Below, piece by piece: positions 10,872 through 21,464 of a stretch of 64,000 bases of DNA. The stretch covers positions 16,267,161-16,331,160 of the forward strand of contig CM077820.1 in assembly GCA_039720395.1 (NCBI GenBank), given 5' to 3'. Every line of letters begins with the position of its first letter. Position 1 is the stretch's first letter. The translations under genes and the position numbers were made by a program. Source of the stretch: Liquidambar formosana (Eukaryota; Streptophyta; Magnoliopsida; Saxifragales; Altingiaceae). Under the pieces are notes generated by a model, which was not told where the DNA came from, searched no databases, and saw only the letters and a program-made list of their open reading frames with translations.

Positions 10872-12150
10872 TCCCATTTTTTTTTTTTCCAAAAATTTTT
10901 ATTTAAAGAATAAATCAAACCATCTAGATCTTCTCAAGGAATATTCAAAATATACATAAAAAAATTAGCATCCCAAGCCTGATTACATTTGATCCAATAC
11001 TTAGATTAAAAGTTAAAACACCTTTACTATCTTTACATTTTTATTTTTATTTTTGGCTAATAAGAACCTTCATTAATATTCATATCTTATCCAAAATAAT
11101 ATTACGATAATCATACGAAAGTCCAGTTTTGAGTTTTTTAAGTCTTAAATAAATTCATAAAATGAGGCCTTCTAAATATACACATACAAAAATAAATAAA
11201 TAAATAATAATAATAATTCTTAGTACCCACAATTTTTTTCTCTAGTACCCATTTATTAATAATGTTTGCTTGCGTATATAAATAACAAAATGATGACTTA
11301 GCTTGAAGCCTTCATTTAATACTCCTATAAGTTTAAGAAAAAATATATTTTTCTGGGTTATGTACGTAAAGGTTAGAAAGATTTTTTTTTTTTTTTTTTT
11401 TTCATTGATCTATCAAAATTTTATTTAAACCAATTATCATCAATTTTTTTTTTTTAAATATTTAAATGATCCATGAAAAAAGATGTGTTTAAAGGTGTAA
11501 AGTCTCACATCGGTTAGCAGCCATAGTTGACCTTAGGAGTATAAAATGTTTCACCTCTCCTTCAAGAACTAGAATATCCTTCAAGAACTAGAGTACTCTT
11601 TTGGAGGTTGAGTGGTTTATGGGCAATTGGGACTATTCCGGGCTATATCATTTATGTGGATTTCCTTATTTGTATGACAAGTGTTTAGCAAAAAAAAAAA
11701 AGTTGAAAAAAGAATTGTTGGTGGACTTTTAAACAGTGGTTCTGTAAAGAACATAATCTAGTTCTCATTTTTAATATTTACCCTCATCAACTTTTTCAGT
11801 TCTGTTTCCACCATTTTTTTTTTCCTGCTACTTAGTTATGTTTCCACCTAATGTTGTCTTAACAATAATAATACATTATGATGAACCCTAAGAAGCCTTA
11901 TATTGTATTTTAAATGCAGTGTAATCATCTGTGGTGTACGTTCGACTGTTTTCATGCCATTATAAAACATTAATATGACAATTGGTAAAATAAAGCCACC
12001 ATCTCGATCTTCACAATAAAAGATTACTAGTATTATTATCAAAAAAAAAAAAAAAAAAAAAAAAAAGATTACTAGTATTTATTGTAATAAATTGAAATTT
12101 AAACACAATTATTCCTCTCCCTAGCACGAGTTATACCACTTAAGAAATGT

Positions 12151-12182
<32 letters not shown>
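10872..12182. other. Intergenic AT-rich DNA with a degraded repeat
   Basis: No gene is recognisable. Around 11498-11690 there is a relic of the kind 'AGTCTCACATCGGTT', a sequence that commonly marks ends of short plant LTR or TRIM elements, followed by two copies of TCCTTCAAGAACTAGA; its borders are unclear. Long poly(T) and poly(A) runs occur near 11380-11402, 12042-12066 and 12156-12181. A short block, AAAGATTACTAGTATT, is present on both sides of the poly(A) at 12042-12066. Confidence 0.5.
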
Positions 12183-12186
<4 letters not shown>

Positions 12187-12384
12187 ATCAATAGAATCTA
12201 CCTTTAACCCCTAAGTCGTAACTCCTTTTAATATCAGCAAATGAGCATCAATGCTTCTCTATAAGAAACTTAAATTTTTATTTTTTATTTTTTATTTTTT
12301 AATACAATCAATACAATCTACCTTTACCCCTAAGTCATAACCCCTTTTAATATCAGCAAATGAGTATCAATGCTTCTCTATAAG
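12183..12384. repeat. Imperfect tandem duplication, period ~119 bp
   Basis: The block starting CAATCAATAGAATCTACC (about 12185) and running to CTTCTCTATAAG recurs from about 12304 with few changes. An A/T-rich spacer separates the two copies. No coding sequence. Confidence 0.8.
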
Positions 12385-12485
12385 TTTACACTTGAGATCA
12401 CTCACTTGTTAAGTGAGACAAATACTAATAAGCTACAATCCAATCAACTATATAAGACATGCTCAACAAGAGAGAGTATCAATAT

Positions 12486-12669
12486 TGTTAGTGTCCCACA
12501 TCGGTTACAGATTATGCCTAAAATAAGCTTATAAGATGGCGTTGAACACCCTCTCAGTGAGGTGCCTTTTGGACATAGGACCTATAAGGATAAACCTATG
12601 AGCTTGGCTTGTCGGTTGGGCCGAAGCTTACAATACCTCAAGGTGAGGATTGGACCGCCGTGTCTAACA
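12486..12669. mobile_element. Short solo LTR or TRIM-like element, 184 bp
   Basis: The segment starts TGTTAGTGTCCCACATCGG and ends GTGTCTAACA, so it has TG...CA ends and short terminal inverted repeats (TGTTAG / CTAACA). The flanking pentamers are AATAT (12481-12485) and AATCT (12670-12674), a target duplication with one mismatch. 'TCCCACATCGG' near the start is frequent in plant TRIM-type LTRs. No internal region is present. Confidence 0.6.
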
Positions 12670-12674
12670 AATCT

Positions 12675-14705
12675 AACATACAAGCTACACAAGCTAGCTC
12701 CACTCTAACTTGCCGGTCATCTCACCTAGATCCCTAAATAAACCTCCATAATTAAAGAGCCTCCAATTGGTGAGAGGCCAACATGACTTACGATTGAAGA
12801 CATAGAACTGATATGAATGTGATTCTCGTACAATGAGAGTTATTTGAATGTTTTACTGGCTTGCAAAGATTCAACACGAAGGATGGTGTTGAGTTCTGTT
12901 GGAATAGATATATTCTTTCGTTAAACTTGGCATACACTAGGTTGAATAAGAGAAATCCTTGAAACTAAGCTAGCTTTGATTATTGTTGTTAAATGACGAT
13001 GTTGAGAGGATCATGGGTAAGATCACTTATATGATTGGTTGTGACAATTCCGAGAAGATAGGAATTCTTTGGAGGTCATTAAATTTCTTCCAAATATGGT
13101 TCATCCCTAACATGCCAGACAACCAATAAGCGATCATCCCACGTACCTTTGGTTTACATATAGGACTCTATGCGAGTTGTCCCCTTCTCTTTCTCTTGAT
13201 GGCGGTTGCTGGCCGGGATAGCCCAGAATGAAGGGTCTTTTTATTTTATTTTATTTTATTTTTTTTGTGGTTAGTAGATTGAAGCTTTTGCGGAGACTAA
13301 CAAGATTGTTTGGTCCCCTGTTTCTAAAAGTAAGCTGCAATAGCTTCTCGCTTTGCCATATGAGATGTGGTGAATTTAAAGTAAAAGACTACAGGCTCTC
13401 ATGAACCTTGGATTTTCTCTTCTCTAGAAGTCCTTTTCGCAATCGAAATCTTGATCAGATCAAGGAGGCTTTCTAATTGGAGTTGTTCAGAGCCATAAAA
13501 TACCATCAAAAGTCTCTTTTCTGGTTAGCCTGTCGTGCAAACCTTAGACTGTTAGACGAGCGTTCAACAGTGGATCACCTTATTTTTGTTATAATAGGAG
13601 GGGTTCGAACCCTAACTTATCCTATATATTCTTATCCTTTATCCCACCCTTTTCATCACTAGGTTAGCCCTAATGGCTTACAATGGATGACCTTATTATT
13701 ACCGGGACTTAGTTTTTGCCATTTTTTTTGGTGTCATGTGAAAGGCTCCTTCTGATTTTATCAATCACATTTTAATTCATTGCTATTGAAGATTTCTCAC
13801 CCTCTTGATCAATATTTTAAGGCCTGGAGAAAGACAGGAAAGAAGCTATTAAAAATAATCTTGTGCGTATTTTCTTTTCCCCCCTATCAATCTTGAAGAA
13901 AAGTAAGAGAATAAATTTACTAGAGGAGGATTCTCATATGGGGTGCTTTTTTTTTTTTTTATTAAATTCTAATAAGGGTTATTAGAGGGCCATTTGGATA
14001 AGTTTCTACTTTCTCATTTTACCTTTTTTTTTTTTTTCAAAGTAAGAAACACATTGGAAGTGCCAATTGCATGTAACGGGTTTTAAGAAGCAAAAAAATA
14101 AAAGCATGTTTGGTAATCACAGAATAAGGAAAAATAAAAATGATACAAATGTCATTGATAGACTAAAAGGGTCCATCCCAAAGTTAAAATAATAAGCGCA
14201 AACACAAATTATCAAATATTAAAAAACAAAGGTCAAACAACAGTAAATTAAACGGGCCCAATCTTAATAATTTTGCTGCTTTTTCTCCTCTGTGGTTAAC
14301 GATTTATAAAGGGTTCCAATTCTCTTCTCATCTAAAATACACTTTTTCCGTTTTTTTTTTTTTTTTTTTGGCGGTAAATTTTGGCTTATCTAATGTTGTA
14401 CATTCTCTTCCTATTAAATCAACTATTATAAATGAGATTATGTGATTTTCCCCTTCTCCCATAAAAATGAAAACACTTGATTACTAGAAAAAACACATAT
14501 GGTGTATCAATTTCATTACAGATTCCTTCATTTAATGGTGTATCAACTTTACAGCCTCAAACATTAATTACTCCAAAAAAAAAAAAAAAATCCATACGGT
14601 GCATGAGCTTCAAAATTAAACATTGATCAAAATTTGAGCTCATGAAAATAAGACAATGACAATAATAAATACCATGACTCGAACTATATATATAATGTAT
14701 ATATG
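12675..14705. other. Intergenic DNA without a recognisable gene
   Basis: Only short, unconvincing open frames occur. The stretch 13240-13620 has a balanced base composition and a faint resemblance to decayed LINE coding sequence, but not enough to call. A (TTTTA) run lies near 13238-13263, and poly(T) runs near 13940-13960, 14022-14037 and 14351-14369. The last 200 bases are shared with the 3' flanks of F3 and F4. Confidence 0.45.
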
Positions 14706-14887
14706 ACGATCAGGTTAGCACGTATTGATATAACTTATATCATCACTCGCATTGGGGATTGTATGTTGTGTTTAGTGGATCACGGGGGATATTGGGGTTA
14801 ATACGCAAGGTACAATCTCCTACACACTATGATGATATAAGTTAGAAGAGTATATGCTGACCTGATCGAGAATGGTATAGAGAATGG
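14706..14887. mobile_element. MITE-like insertion with ~40-bp inverted ends
   Basis: The 3' flanks of F3 and F4 read straight through ATATATGTATGGATTTATA, but in the F2 flank this is broken by about 182 bp. The insert begins ACGATCAGGTTAGCA and contains its inverse TGCTGACCTGATCG ending at 14868; inverted similarity (with TGATATAACTTATATCATCA near the left arm) extends for about 40 bp. TATATG at 14700-14705 and 14888-14893 may be the target duplication. The last 19 bp of the insert are two copies of AGAATGGTAT or part of it. No coding capacity. Confidence 0.6.
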
Positions 14888-14911
14888 TATATGGATGTAT
14901 TTATACTATTA

Positions 14912-16072
14912 TCAAACTTGAGCGAGTGTCTCAATGTATTGATAAGCTTCAGGACGAGCATGCCGCACAGTAAAATCACAAAGCTTCTTCAAAGTCTTGT
15001 CCTGAAAACGGTAACGCACGACCACCTCAGGCGTACGCATCACCAAGAACGACTCTTCATCCTTCTCTTCCCTCACAAGACAGATTATACTCAAATCTCG
15101 ATACCTCAATTTCGATAGCTCCTCATAGTTGTTGGGTCTGATATCTGAAAACAGAGACGAAACCGCACCAAGATCAACTTTGTACTTCACGAACCACCCC
15201 GAGTAATCTCTCTCCATCTCATACACAATAAACCATGGCCGTCGGCCACTGATCAATACAAGATGCAGATGGCCTCGACACTCCCTGAAATACCTTACGC
15301 TCATCCGGTTCCAATCTCGAATCACAGGCATTGGCGTCTCTCCGATTACTCGCTCTTCATCGACATCAAAACTGAAAACACTCTTCTTCCTCACGTTTGT
15401 TATCCAGTGAATAGCACCATTCCAATAACCCCTTTACCAAAATTTATGTCACCAGTCGCAGTGAAAGATTCACAAGAGACCCTCCAAGAACGTGCCTTTG
15501 ACGAATAAATCTCAATCCTATGATTGTTAAGCAGAGGATAGGCAAGCCTGACACAAAGAACCTTGTAATCAGGTGATTTACGAGGATCAAAAGCTAAGAT
15601 CACACAAGCAACGGTACTGAAAAGATCGGCCTCGAGTTCCGGCAGCAGAGTGAATTGGTGGGTTGTGGGGTTGTAGATGTAGTAGTTTAATTTATTTTCA
15701 GGATATCTATCACAGATTGCAGGACTGTAGGATAAGGACTGACGGGAGAAGATTTGGGAAAGCGGTGGAAGGCTTGCCGTCGAGAGGAACCACATCGAAA
15801 ACGGGGCCGTGGGGGTGGGGAGATTTGGGCAAGAAGAGGGCGGAGACGGTGGGGTTAGGGTTCAGGCGACGAGAGAAATCTTGACTCGAAATCAGTTTGA
15901 GCCAGTGTTTGGATACAGATTTGAATTTGAAAAGAGATCTTGTGGGTAAGAGACGGAGGATTTCCGTCAAGAGGTCGTCGTTGCCGGCGATTGCATCGGC
16001 GGCGGCGGAGGATGTCTGTTGCGCCGTTGGGGGGACGGAAGTTGTGGCTGCTCTGATTCTTTTGGTGGCCAT
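14912..16072 (-). pseudogene. F-box pseudogene F2 (At5g07610-like), two frameshifts
   Basis: An intact copy would recruit a target protein to an SCF ubiquitin ligase through the N-terminal F-box (binding SKP1) and a C-terminal F-box-associated domain. The ATG at 16070-16072 opens MATKRIRAATTS, followed by a good F-box (NDDLLTEILRLLP...FKSVSKHWLKLIS). The first frame runs to 15710; the next segment (YYIYNPTTHQF...) is in another frame from about 15795, and part of the NGLLCCES block of F3 is missing there. A second one-base loss near 15425 (CCAATAACCCC where F3 has CCAAAAGACCCC) ends that frame at 15400, and the C-terminal part (FSFDVDEERV to YIETLAQV) continues from 15394. The remaining codons are well conserved, so the lesions are recent, or one might be a sequencing error. 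It is fairly GC-rich compared with its flanks. Confidence 0.85.
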
Positions 16073-16133
16073 CGTTTGAGACTGCACAAACAACTAGAAA
16101 AGTGAAGCTCTCAGGGGAAAAGGAAATTTATGG

Positions 16134-16143
16134 GCTTAAATAG
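16134..16143 (-). promoter_or_regulatory. TATA-like motif upstream of F2
   Basis: Minus-strand CTATTTAAGC, 61 bp upstream of the F2 ATG. With that spacing, transcription would begin between the motif and the ATG, as expected for a plant core promoter. The same motif sits only 13 bp from the equivalent ATG in F3. Confidence 0.55.
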
Positions 16144-16889
16144 ATTGCGGAGCACATTGCCTTTTTTCTCTTTGTTCTTGCTTGAATGGGAGCGTTAACG
16201 GTCCGAATCTCCGGTGAAATCTTGAAGCGGTAATTAGTTTCCTTTTTCTTTGCTAAGGGTAATAATGAAACTAATGGTCTAATTCTTGCATTTGTTTAAA
16301 GAATTTATTATGTTCTTTGCAATAATCCTCTTTAGTGGCTTTTAAAGATTTTCTCATTTTTCAATGTTTATTCATTATAAATAGGGATGCAACCTGATTT
16401 GGTTTTGTACATTCCGTTTGCAGCCAAGCAATTTTTTTGGCCTAACAATCGACATAACCCATCTATAGCTCTAGGTCCTAACAATCTTTAATATAAACAA
16501 ACAAGTAACAATGTTTCTTCATAAGTTTGAATCCGAAATCATTGATCGCTTAATAAATGACTCACAAACCACTAGGCTACAATGCCATTGGCCTATAGGG
16601 GTGACAATTCATGTTGGTAGATTATGTTCGTATCGTGCCAAAACATAAGTATTTGAATATATGTGTCAACCCAAACACAATACATCTATTAATCGTATCA
16701 ATGTTGCAAACATGAGCACAACTGGCTGTTAAACAGGTGATATGACACTACATGGAGATGTAAACGGTTTAATGAATTAAGCCATGTTGGGTTGTGTTTG
16801 AGTTGACGCATATGTGACGTACCTACATATTTAAAAATATTATTAAATATTATTTAACTTTAGGAATCAAAGCAACATTTATAGAGTTT

Positions 16890-17345
16890 ATACCTCTAGG
16901 AGCTTCGCACTAGTGGGGGAAATACTATGCACAGCTCCAGTGATACCTGGCCCGGCCAACAAGAGCCAGCAACTTGGAAAAAAAGCAGTTGATATACAGT
17001 CTTGTCCTGGGCACTTTGTGCTATTTAAAAAGTAGTACGCTTTAATTTCTTCATTGGTGAAGTTCTACTGAAGTTAGTGCCTTCATTTCAAGCTCAATTC
17101 TTCTATCCACGAACTTAGTTTTGCCTCAAAATTGGTCGGATAGCTACTTTGTAAAAATGGATGAGTTATTCACTACAATGCTCTCAACCTCTTTGGTAGT
17201 CTCCTTCGAAACCCCATTGCAGTCCTCAATCTCAACAATGCGATTCTGGTAGTACTGCTGAACTATTTTGGCATGAAAGAAGCCTATGTTCCTATCACCA
17301 TGTTTGAGTCATCGAACTCTAGCTTTTGTTTTCCAATGCCCATTT
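16890..17345 (-). pseudogene. L1-type LINE reverse transcriptase relic
   Basis: Read on the minus strand, 17268-17305 encodes HGDRNIGFFHAK, the conserved L1-clade motif before the reverse transcriptase domain, followed by QNRI-VEIED and, further on, F-TNEEI and a KCPGQD block typical of the start of the reverse transcriptase. Several stops interrupt it and most of the element is missing. The same relic lies in the F4 unit at 54080-54400, where a deletion has removed the part holding the HGDRN motif, so the insertion predates the unit duplication. Confidence 0.7.
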
Positions 17346-18943
17346 CAATTCACCGAACTCTAAACCTAAAATTAAATTCTTTTCATCCTTTGTTGCTTCT
17401 TCAATAGTGAAGCATCCTGTTGGAGTAAGTATCCTTTATGACAAATAAAAACAGGTACGGTACAGAACATGGAAGGAGGAAAGAATGTGCTCTTTGGGTT
17501 TTGAATATTAATTTGAATCATAATAGATACGTTTATTCGACACTCGATTTGCATTCAATTTCTGGGCATAATGGTTCTGTTTGCTGGTAAAGGGGTGGGC
17601 AGACATGCAAATTAAGCATTGCCATTCAATGAATATTAGCCTTTGATTCAGCACTCAACAAATTATGAAGCGGGGAAGGGCAAAGCCCCGTGCATGTATG
17701 CTATGATCGTTCATATGCTATCAACAGTGACGTTTTACTGTAATGGCGGTTTTGATTAGCTTTTAATAAGTTTATTAATCTACATTGATGAAGAGCTTAA
17801 TTATTGGAATTGAGGAAAGACAAAAGATTGGATATGGCATGGTGTTGGATATTGAAACCATGAACCATCATTCATTTGTTCGTTAATTTGGTTATATGAA
17901 GAAAACTTAAGCTAGCCGATCTGATTATCTTCTCCACCACCATCATTTGATTGGTTACATGAGATACCTCTTAGGTTAAGTCCGGTGAATGGTGGCTATG
18001 CTCATGACCTGCAAAGTGAAGGAACATACTGTTTTTTTTTTTTTTTTTTTTTTTAAGCGAAGGAACCTTACTCTTCTTCGTTACTCAGTAATCCGGATAC
18101 TCTCATAGCTCAGTAAGATAATAGTTAAAATTGAACTATAAGTGAACCAATCCTTCACATAACTCAGCATGCTGCGTTACTTGAACTTGGTGAAGTCCCT
18201 TTGTTCACTTGTCATCTTAAATCACAAACCATTATTTGAAATCCAGTAAATGCAAAGTGGGGGTAGATGAATGACGGCCAAATATAGAATTCAATGGTTA
18301 TGAGAAACGGAGTGGGCTCAAGTCAGTACTACAGAACAATTTCGGTTGCAATTCCGAATTTCCCATCGTATATATATAATTCAGCCTCTTCAAGAATTGG
18401 GCAACAACTTCAGTAAGCTAATAGTCAAGTAAGCCAATAGTTCTAATCTGGGATTTTGCTACATGAGACCAATAAAAAAATAAAATTTTTTAAAAAAAAG
18501 TTAATATTGAGCTATCTATTTAATTTGCTGCCATTAATATAAATAGTTAAGATTGCCTTCCATCAATAGGAAAAATTGCTATAGGCAAAATGAAAAAAAT
18601 AAAACCATTGAGAAGCTACATAGTCTCTTGAGAAGGAAAATTTTGAGATGAAAACCATTGATCAAGAAATATACATATATAGTGCAATAGAAATTTTCTT
18701 CTTTTCTTTTATTTATTTATTGGGGTAACAATATTAGAATTGAATGCACAAAAGACATAAATATATGGTGCATCAACTTCACAACCAAGCATTATTAGTT
18801 GAAAAAATAAATGGTGCATCAGCTTCAAAATTAAAAATTGATCAAAATTTGAATGTACTCATGAAAATACGACACTGATAACCATGAAAACCATGACTCA
18901 AATTATATATATAATGTATATATGTATGGATTTATATATATTA
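17346..18943. other. Intergenic DNA shared with the F4 unit
   Basis: No gene is seen. Almost the whole stretch aligns with 54407-55918. A poly(T) run is at about 18033-18054. The last 60 bp before the F3 stop codon contain alternating TA repeats. Confidence 0.6.
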
Positions 18944-20074
18944 TCAAACTCGAACGAGTGTCTCAATGTATTGAGAAGCTATATATTTATCATGACCCGC
19001 AGTAAAATCACAAAGCTTCTTCAAAGTCTTGTCCTTAAAACTGTAACGCACGGCCTCATGAGGTGTACGCATCACCAAAAATGACTCATCATCGATTTCT
19101 CCCCGAGCAAGACAAAGTATAGCCAAACGGCGATACCTCAATTTCGATATGTCAAAGTTGCTTCCTCCCATATCTGAAAATAAAGTTTTGAGTGCACGAA
19201 GATCAACTTTGTACTTCACAAACCACCCTGAGTAGTCCCTCTTCATCTCATACACAAGAAACTGTGGAGCACAAGCGCCACTGATCAAGATGACATGCAG
19301 ATGGTCCCGAGACGCCCCAAAATACCTAATACTCCTCTTGTTCCAATCTTTAATTTGAGGCATCGCCGTCTCTCCAAGGACTCGTTCTTGGTTGACATCG
19401 AAACTGAACACAGTCGTCGATTCTGTAATCCAGTGAACAGCACCATTCCAAAAGACCCCTTCTCTAAAATTTATATAACCAGTTGTAGTGAAAGGGTCAT
19501 CAATGGCTGGCCTCCAAGAACGCGTCCGAGACGAATAAATCTCAATCCTATAAAAGACTGGTGAACAAGATATCCACCTAACACATATAGCTTGATAATC
19601 AAGTGATTCACAAGGATCAAAGGCTAAGATCACACCAACAGCAGGACCAGGCAGTTCGGGTAGTATAGTGAATTGGCGGGTAGTGGGATTGCAGATGTAA
19701 TAGTCTGGATTGTTCTTCTCATTCCTTTTCCAACTTTCACAGCACAGTAAGCCATTGCAAGACTGCAAGATGCTGATGGACGGAAGAAGATTCGGGAAAG
19801 CAGTGGAAGGGTTGCCGTCTAGGGGAAGCAAATCTGGGATCGGGGAGGAGGAAGGATTAGACAAGAAGAGGGCGGAGACGGTGGTGGGGTTAGGGTTTAG
19901 GAGGCGATAGATATCGGGACTGGAAATTAGTTGGAGCCAGTGTTTGGAAACAGATTTGAATCTCAGAAGAGATCTTGCGGGTAACCAACGAAGGATCTCC
20001 GTCAAGAGGTCGTCGTTGCCGGCGATTACATCGGCGGCGGAGGCGCTGAAGCGCTGACGGTTCGGAAGACGCAT
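18944..20074 (-). CDS. F-box protein F3, At5g07610-like, 376 aa
   Basis: This is the only intact host gene seen. It should act in the cytosol or nucleus as the substrate receptor of an SCF ubiquitin ligase. The F-box is at about residues 20-59 (NDDLLTEILRWLP...SVSKHWLQLIS) and is followed by an F-box-associated region: NGLLCCESW (107-115), YYICNPTTRQF (125-135), VFWNGAVHWI (207-216), ending YIETLVRV. The open frame extends 39 codons upstream to 20191, but I chose ATG 20074 (MRLPNRQRF). The ancestral ATG seen in F1 and F2 is at 20097-20099 and is out of frame here, and the TATA-like motif is only 13 bp above it, so transcripts probably begin below it and first meet the ATG at 20074. One exon. 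The target is unknown. Confidence 0.8.
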   Translation of the reverse strand: MRLPNRQRFSASAADVIAGNDDLLTEILRWLPARSLLRFKSVSKHWLQLISSPDIYRLLNPNPTTVSALFLSNPSSSPIPDLLPLDGNPSTAFPNLLPSISILQSCNGLLCCESWKRNEKNNPDYYICNPTTRQFTILPELPGPAVGVILAFDPCESLDYQAICVRWISCSPVFYRIEIYSSRTRSWRPAIDDPFTTTGYINFREGVFWNGAVHWITESTTVFSFDVNQERVLGETAMPQIKDWNKRSIRYFGASRDHLHVILISGACAPQFLVYEMKRDYSGWFVKYKVDLRALKTLFSDMGGSNFDISKLRYRRLAILCLARGEIDDESFLVMRTPHEAVRYSFKDKTLKKLCDFTAGHDKYIASQYIETLVRV

Positions 20075-20112
20075 CTGCTCTGATTGTTTCGGTGGCCATA
20101 GGGTGAGACTAC

Positions 20113-20122
20113 GCTTAAATAG
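20113..20122 (-). promoter_or_regulatory. TATA-like motif of F3
   Basis: Minus-strand CTATTTAAGC. About 48 bp present between this motif and the ATG in F2 are missing here, so a start site 25-35 bp downstream would fall at about 20080-20090, below the ancestral ATG and above ATG 20074. F4 (61931-61940) has the same arrangement. Confidence 0.55.
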
Positions 20123-20589
20123 GTTGCCCTTAACATAGGTTGCGGAGCAAGCTGCCGTTTTTGTTCGTTCGTCCCTGAATAGGAATGTCAATGGTTCGAA
20201 TCTGCTACGGTCCGAATCTTGATGCAGTAATAATTAGTTTCCCTTTTGGTTTTTTTTCGTAGGATAATAATTAGTTTCCTAGTTCTGCATAGTGCATAGG
20301 AAGTTAATAGTAGTCAAATAAGGGATTTCAAATAATAATAATTTGAAGTGATTAGGTTTATTCAGTCTCTTTCTTTGGCCTCTCTATCAATTCATTATGT
20401 AAAGGCCTGTAAGCCTGTTTGGTGTAATTGTATTGTAATAAAATAACCTTTTGTAATTAAAGAGGTTTAATAAAGGATCATTCCCTTCCATTTTTAAATT
20501 AAAAAAAGCCTTTGATACAATAAGAGCTTTTTGTTGATGTAGTCGTAGTATCTTGTGATAACATTCATAACCCAAAATATGACTATATT

Positions 20590-20835
20590 AGGGGTTGTTT
20601 AGCAAACCTGAAAATCTGGTCAGTTGAAAATAAGTTGTCAGTTTTGATTTCACACTATTTGGTAAGTTTGTTTTTCTTGCTAAACAGTTCAGCTTTGTTC
20701 TGAAAATAAGACATAAACACAGTTTTTTTCAAACCAACTGTTAACCAACTGTGAGTTCGTATACTTAAAAACCAGATAACAGTTATGGACTAGACCTAGT
20801 CTAATCCAATTTTTAAAGTTCCCAAACAGACCCTT
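20590..20835. mobile_element. hAT-like MITE, copy in unit 1
   Basis: A 246-bp block starts AGGGGTTGTTTAGCAAAC and ends GTTCCCAAACAGACCCTT; the ends are imperfect inverted repeats of about 18 bp with the AGGG-CTGTTTGG look of plant hAT MITEs. A matching copy is at 62857-63093, so it predates the unit duplication. An 8-bp target duplication is not clear. Confidence 0.5.
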
Positions 20836-21040
20836 AAACTCACTATAGACGTAATTCTCTCTACATTTTAAGTCACACTCTTACCAAATTAGATGGAATT
20901 TGATAGATAACGTCATTCATTAATTCATTAATTTAATTCTTTATTAAATGAAAAAAGAAAAAAGAAAAAAAAAAGGGAAAAGAAAAAACACCTTGTTTGT
21001 GCTAATTCTAAGTAGAACAACAGCCTAGCATGATAGTACA

Positions 21041-21464
21041 TGTACACACAAATTTCGTGTCTTGAAATTAAATCTCCGTGGCCTTGATTGAAGGTACACG
21101 CATTCTAGCTTGAATCGGATTGTAAAGCTTCTCAATCTTCTTGCTTTGCGAAGATTGAATGAGTAGTTTAACGAGGACCGTTGAGACTTGATCTCAAATA
21201 AGCTCGTAGTAGTTGTTCTTTGGCTTGAACATAGATGAATCGGCACGTGTAGGGGTGATTGATAATCCTTCTACTGCTTGAGAAAAGCGAGGATTTCTGC
21301 AAAGTCTTGGCTTGTCTTCCCTCTCCCCTTTTTTTATGTAGTGAATGCCTCTATTTATAGGCAAAAATGAGGATCTTTAATTTGGTATCCCCAAATTTGA
21401 ATCCCCTGATTTAAGGGATTTGCCAATTAATGAGATTTTATTCTCATATATTTAGCAAAGATGG
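21041..21464 (-). repeat. Element B 3' LTR, outer part
   Basis: This is the first 424 bp (plus-strand left end) of the element B 3' LTR. Compared with the 5' LTR it lacks 104 bp between two copies of ATTAAAT (52290-52296 and 52394-52400) and about 42 bp near 52431-52472. The minus strand has a TATAAATA box here as in the other LTR. It is cut at 21464 by the Athila-like element. Confidence 0.93.

Larger units (their letters stand above)
16290..21040. repeat. F-box duplication unit 1
   Basis: This stretch, with F3 in its middle, is collinear with about 53690-63287 once copia element 2 and small insertions are removed. Matching landmarks: GGATGCAAC (16385 and 53790), the LINE relic (16890 and 54080), GGGCAGACATGCAAATTAAG (17597 and 54451), the F-box genes, the small hAT-like element (20590 and 62857) and CTAGCATGATAGTACA (21025 and 63272). 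It ends where element B was inserted. Confidence 0.85.

Noticed and set aside
10720..10959. Serine-rich small protein
   Set aside because: Translation of a (TTC)n microsatellite.
13240..13620. Possible second LINE fragment
   Set aside because: Only a loose resemblance (FWLACRANLRLLDE) to the pre-RT region; no catalytic or well-conserved motif.
18944..20191. F3 as a 415-aa protein from the first ATG of the open frame
   Set aside because: The 39 extra codons lie upstream of and across the TATA-like motif and do not match the N termini of F1 and F2, so the ATG at 20074 is preferred.
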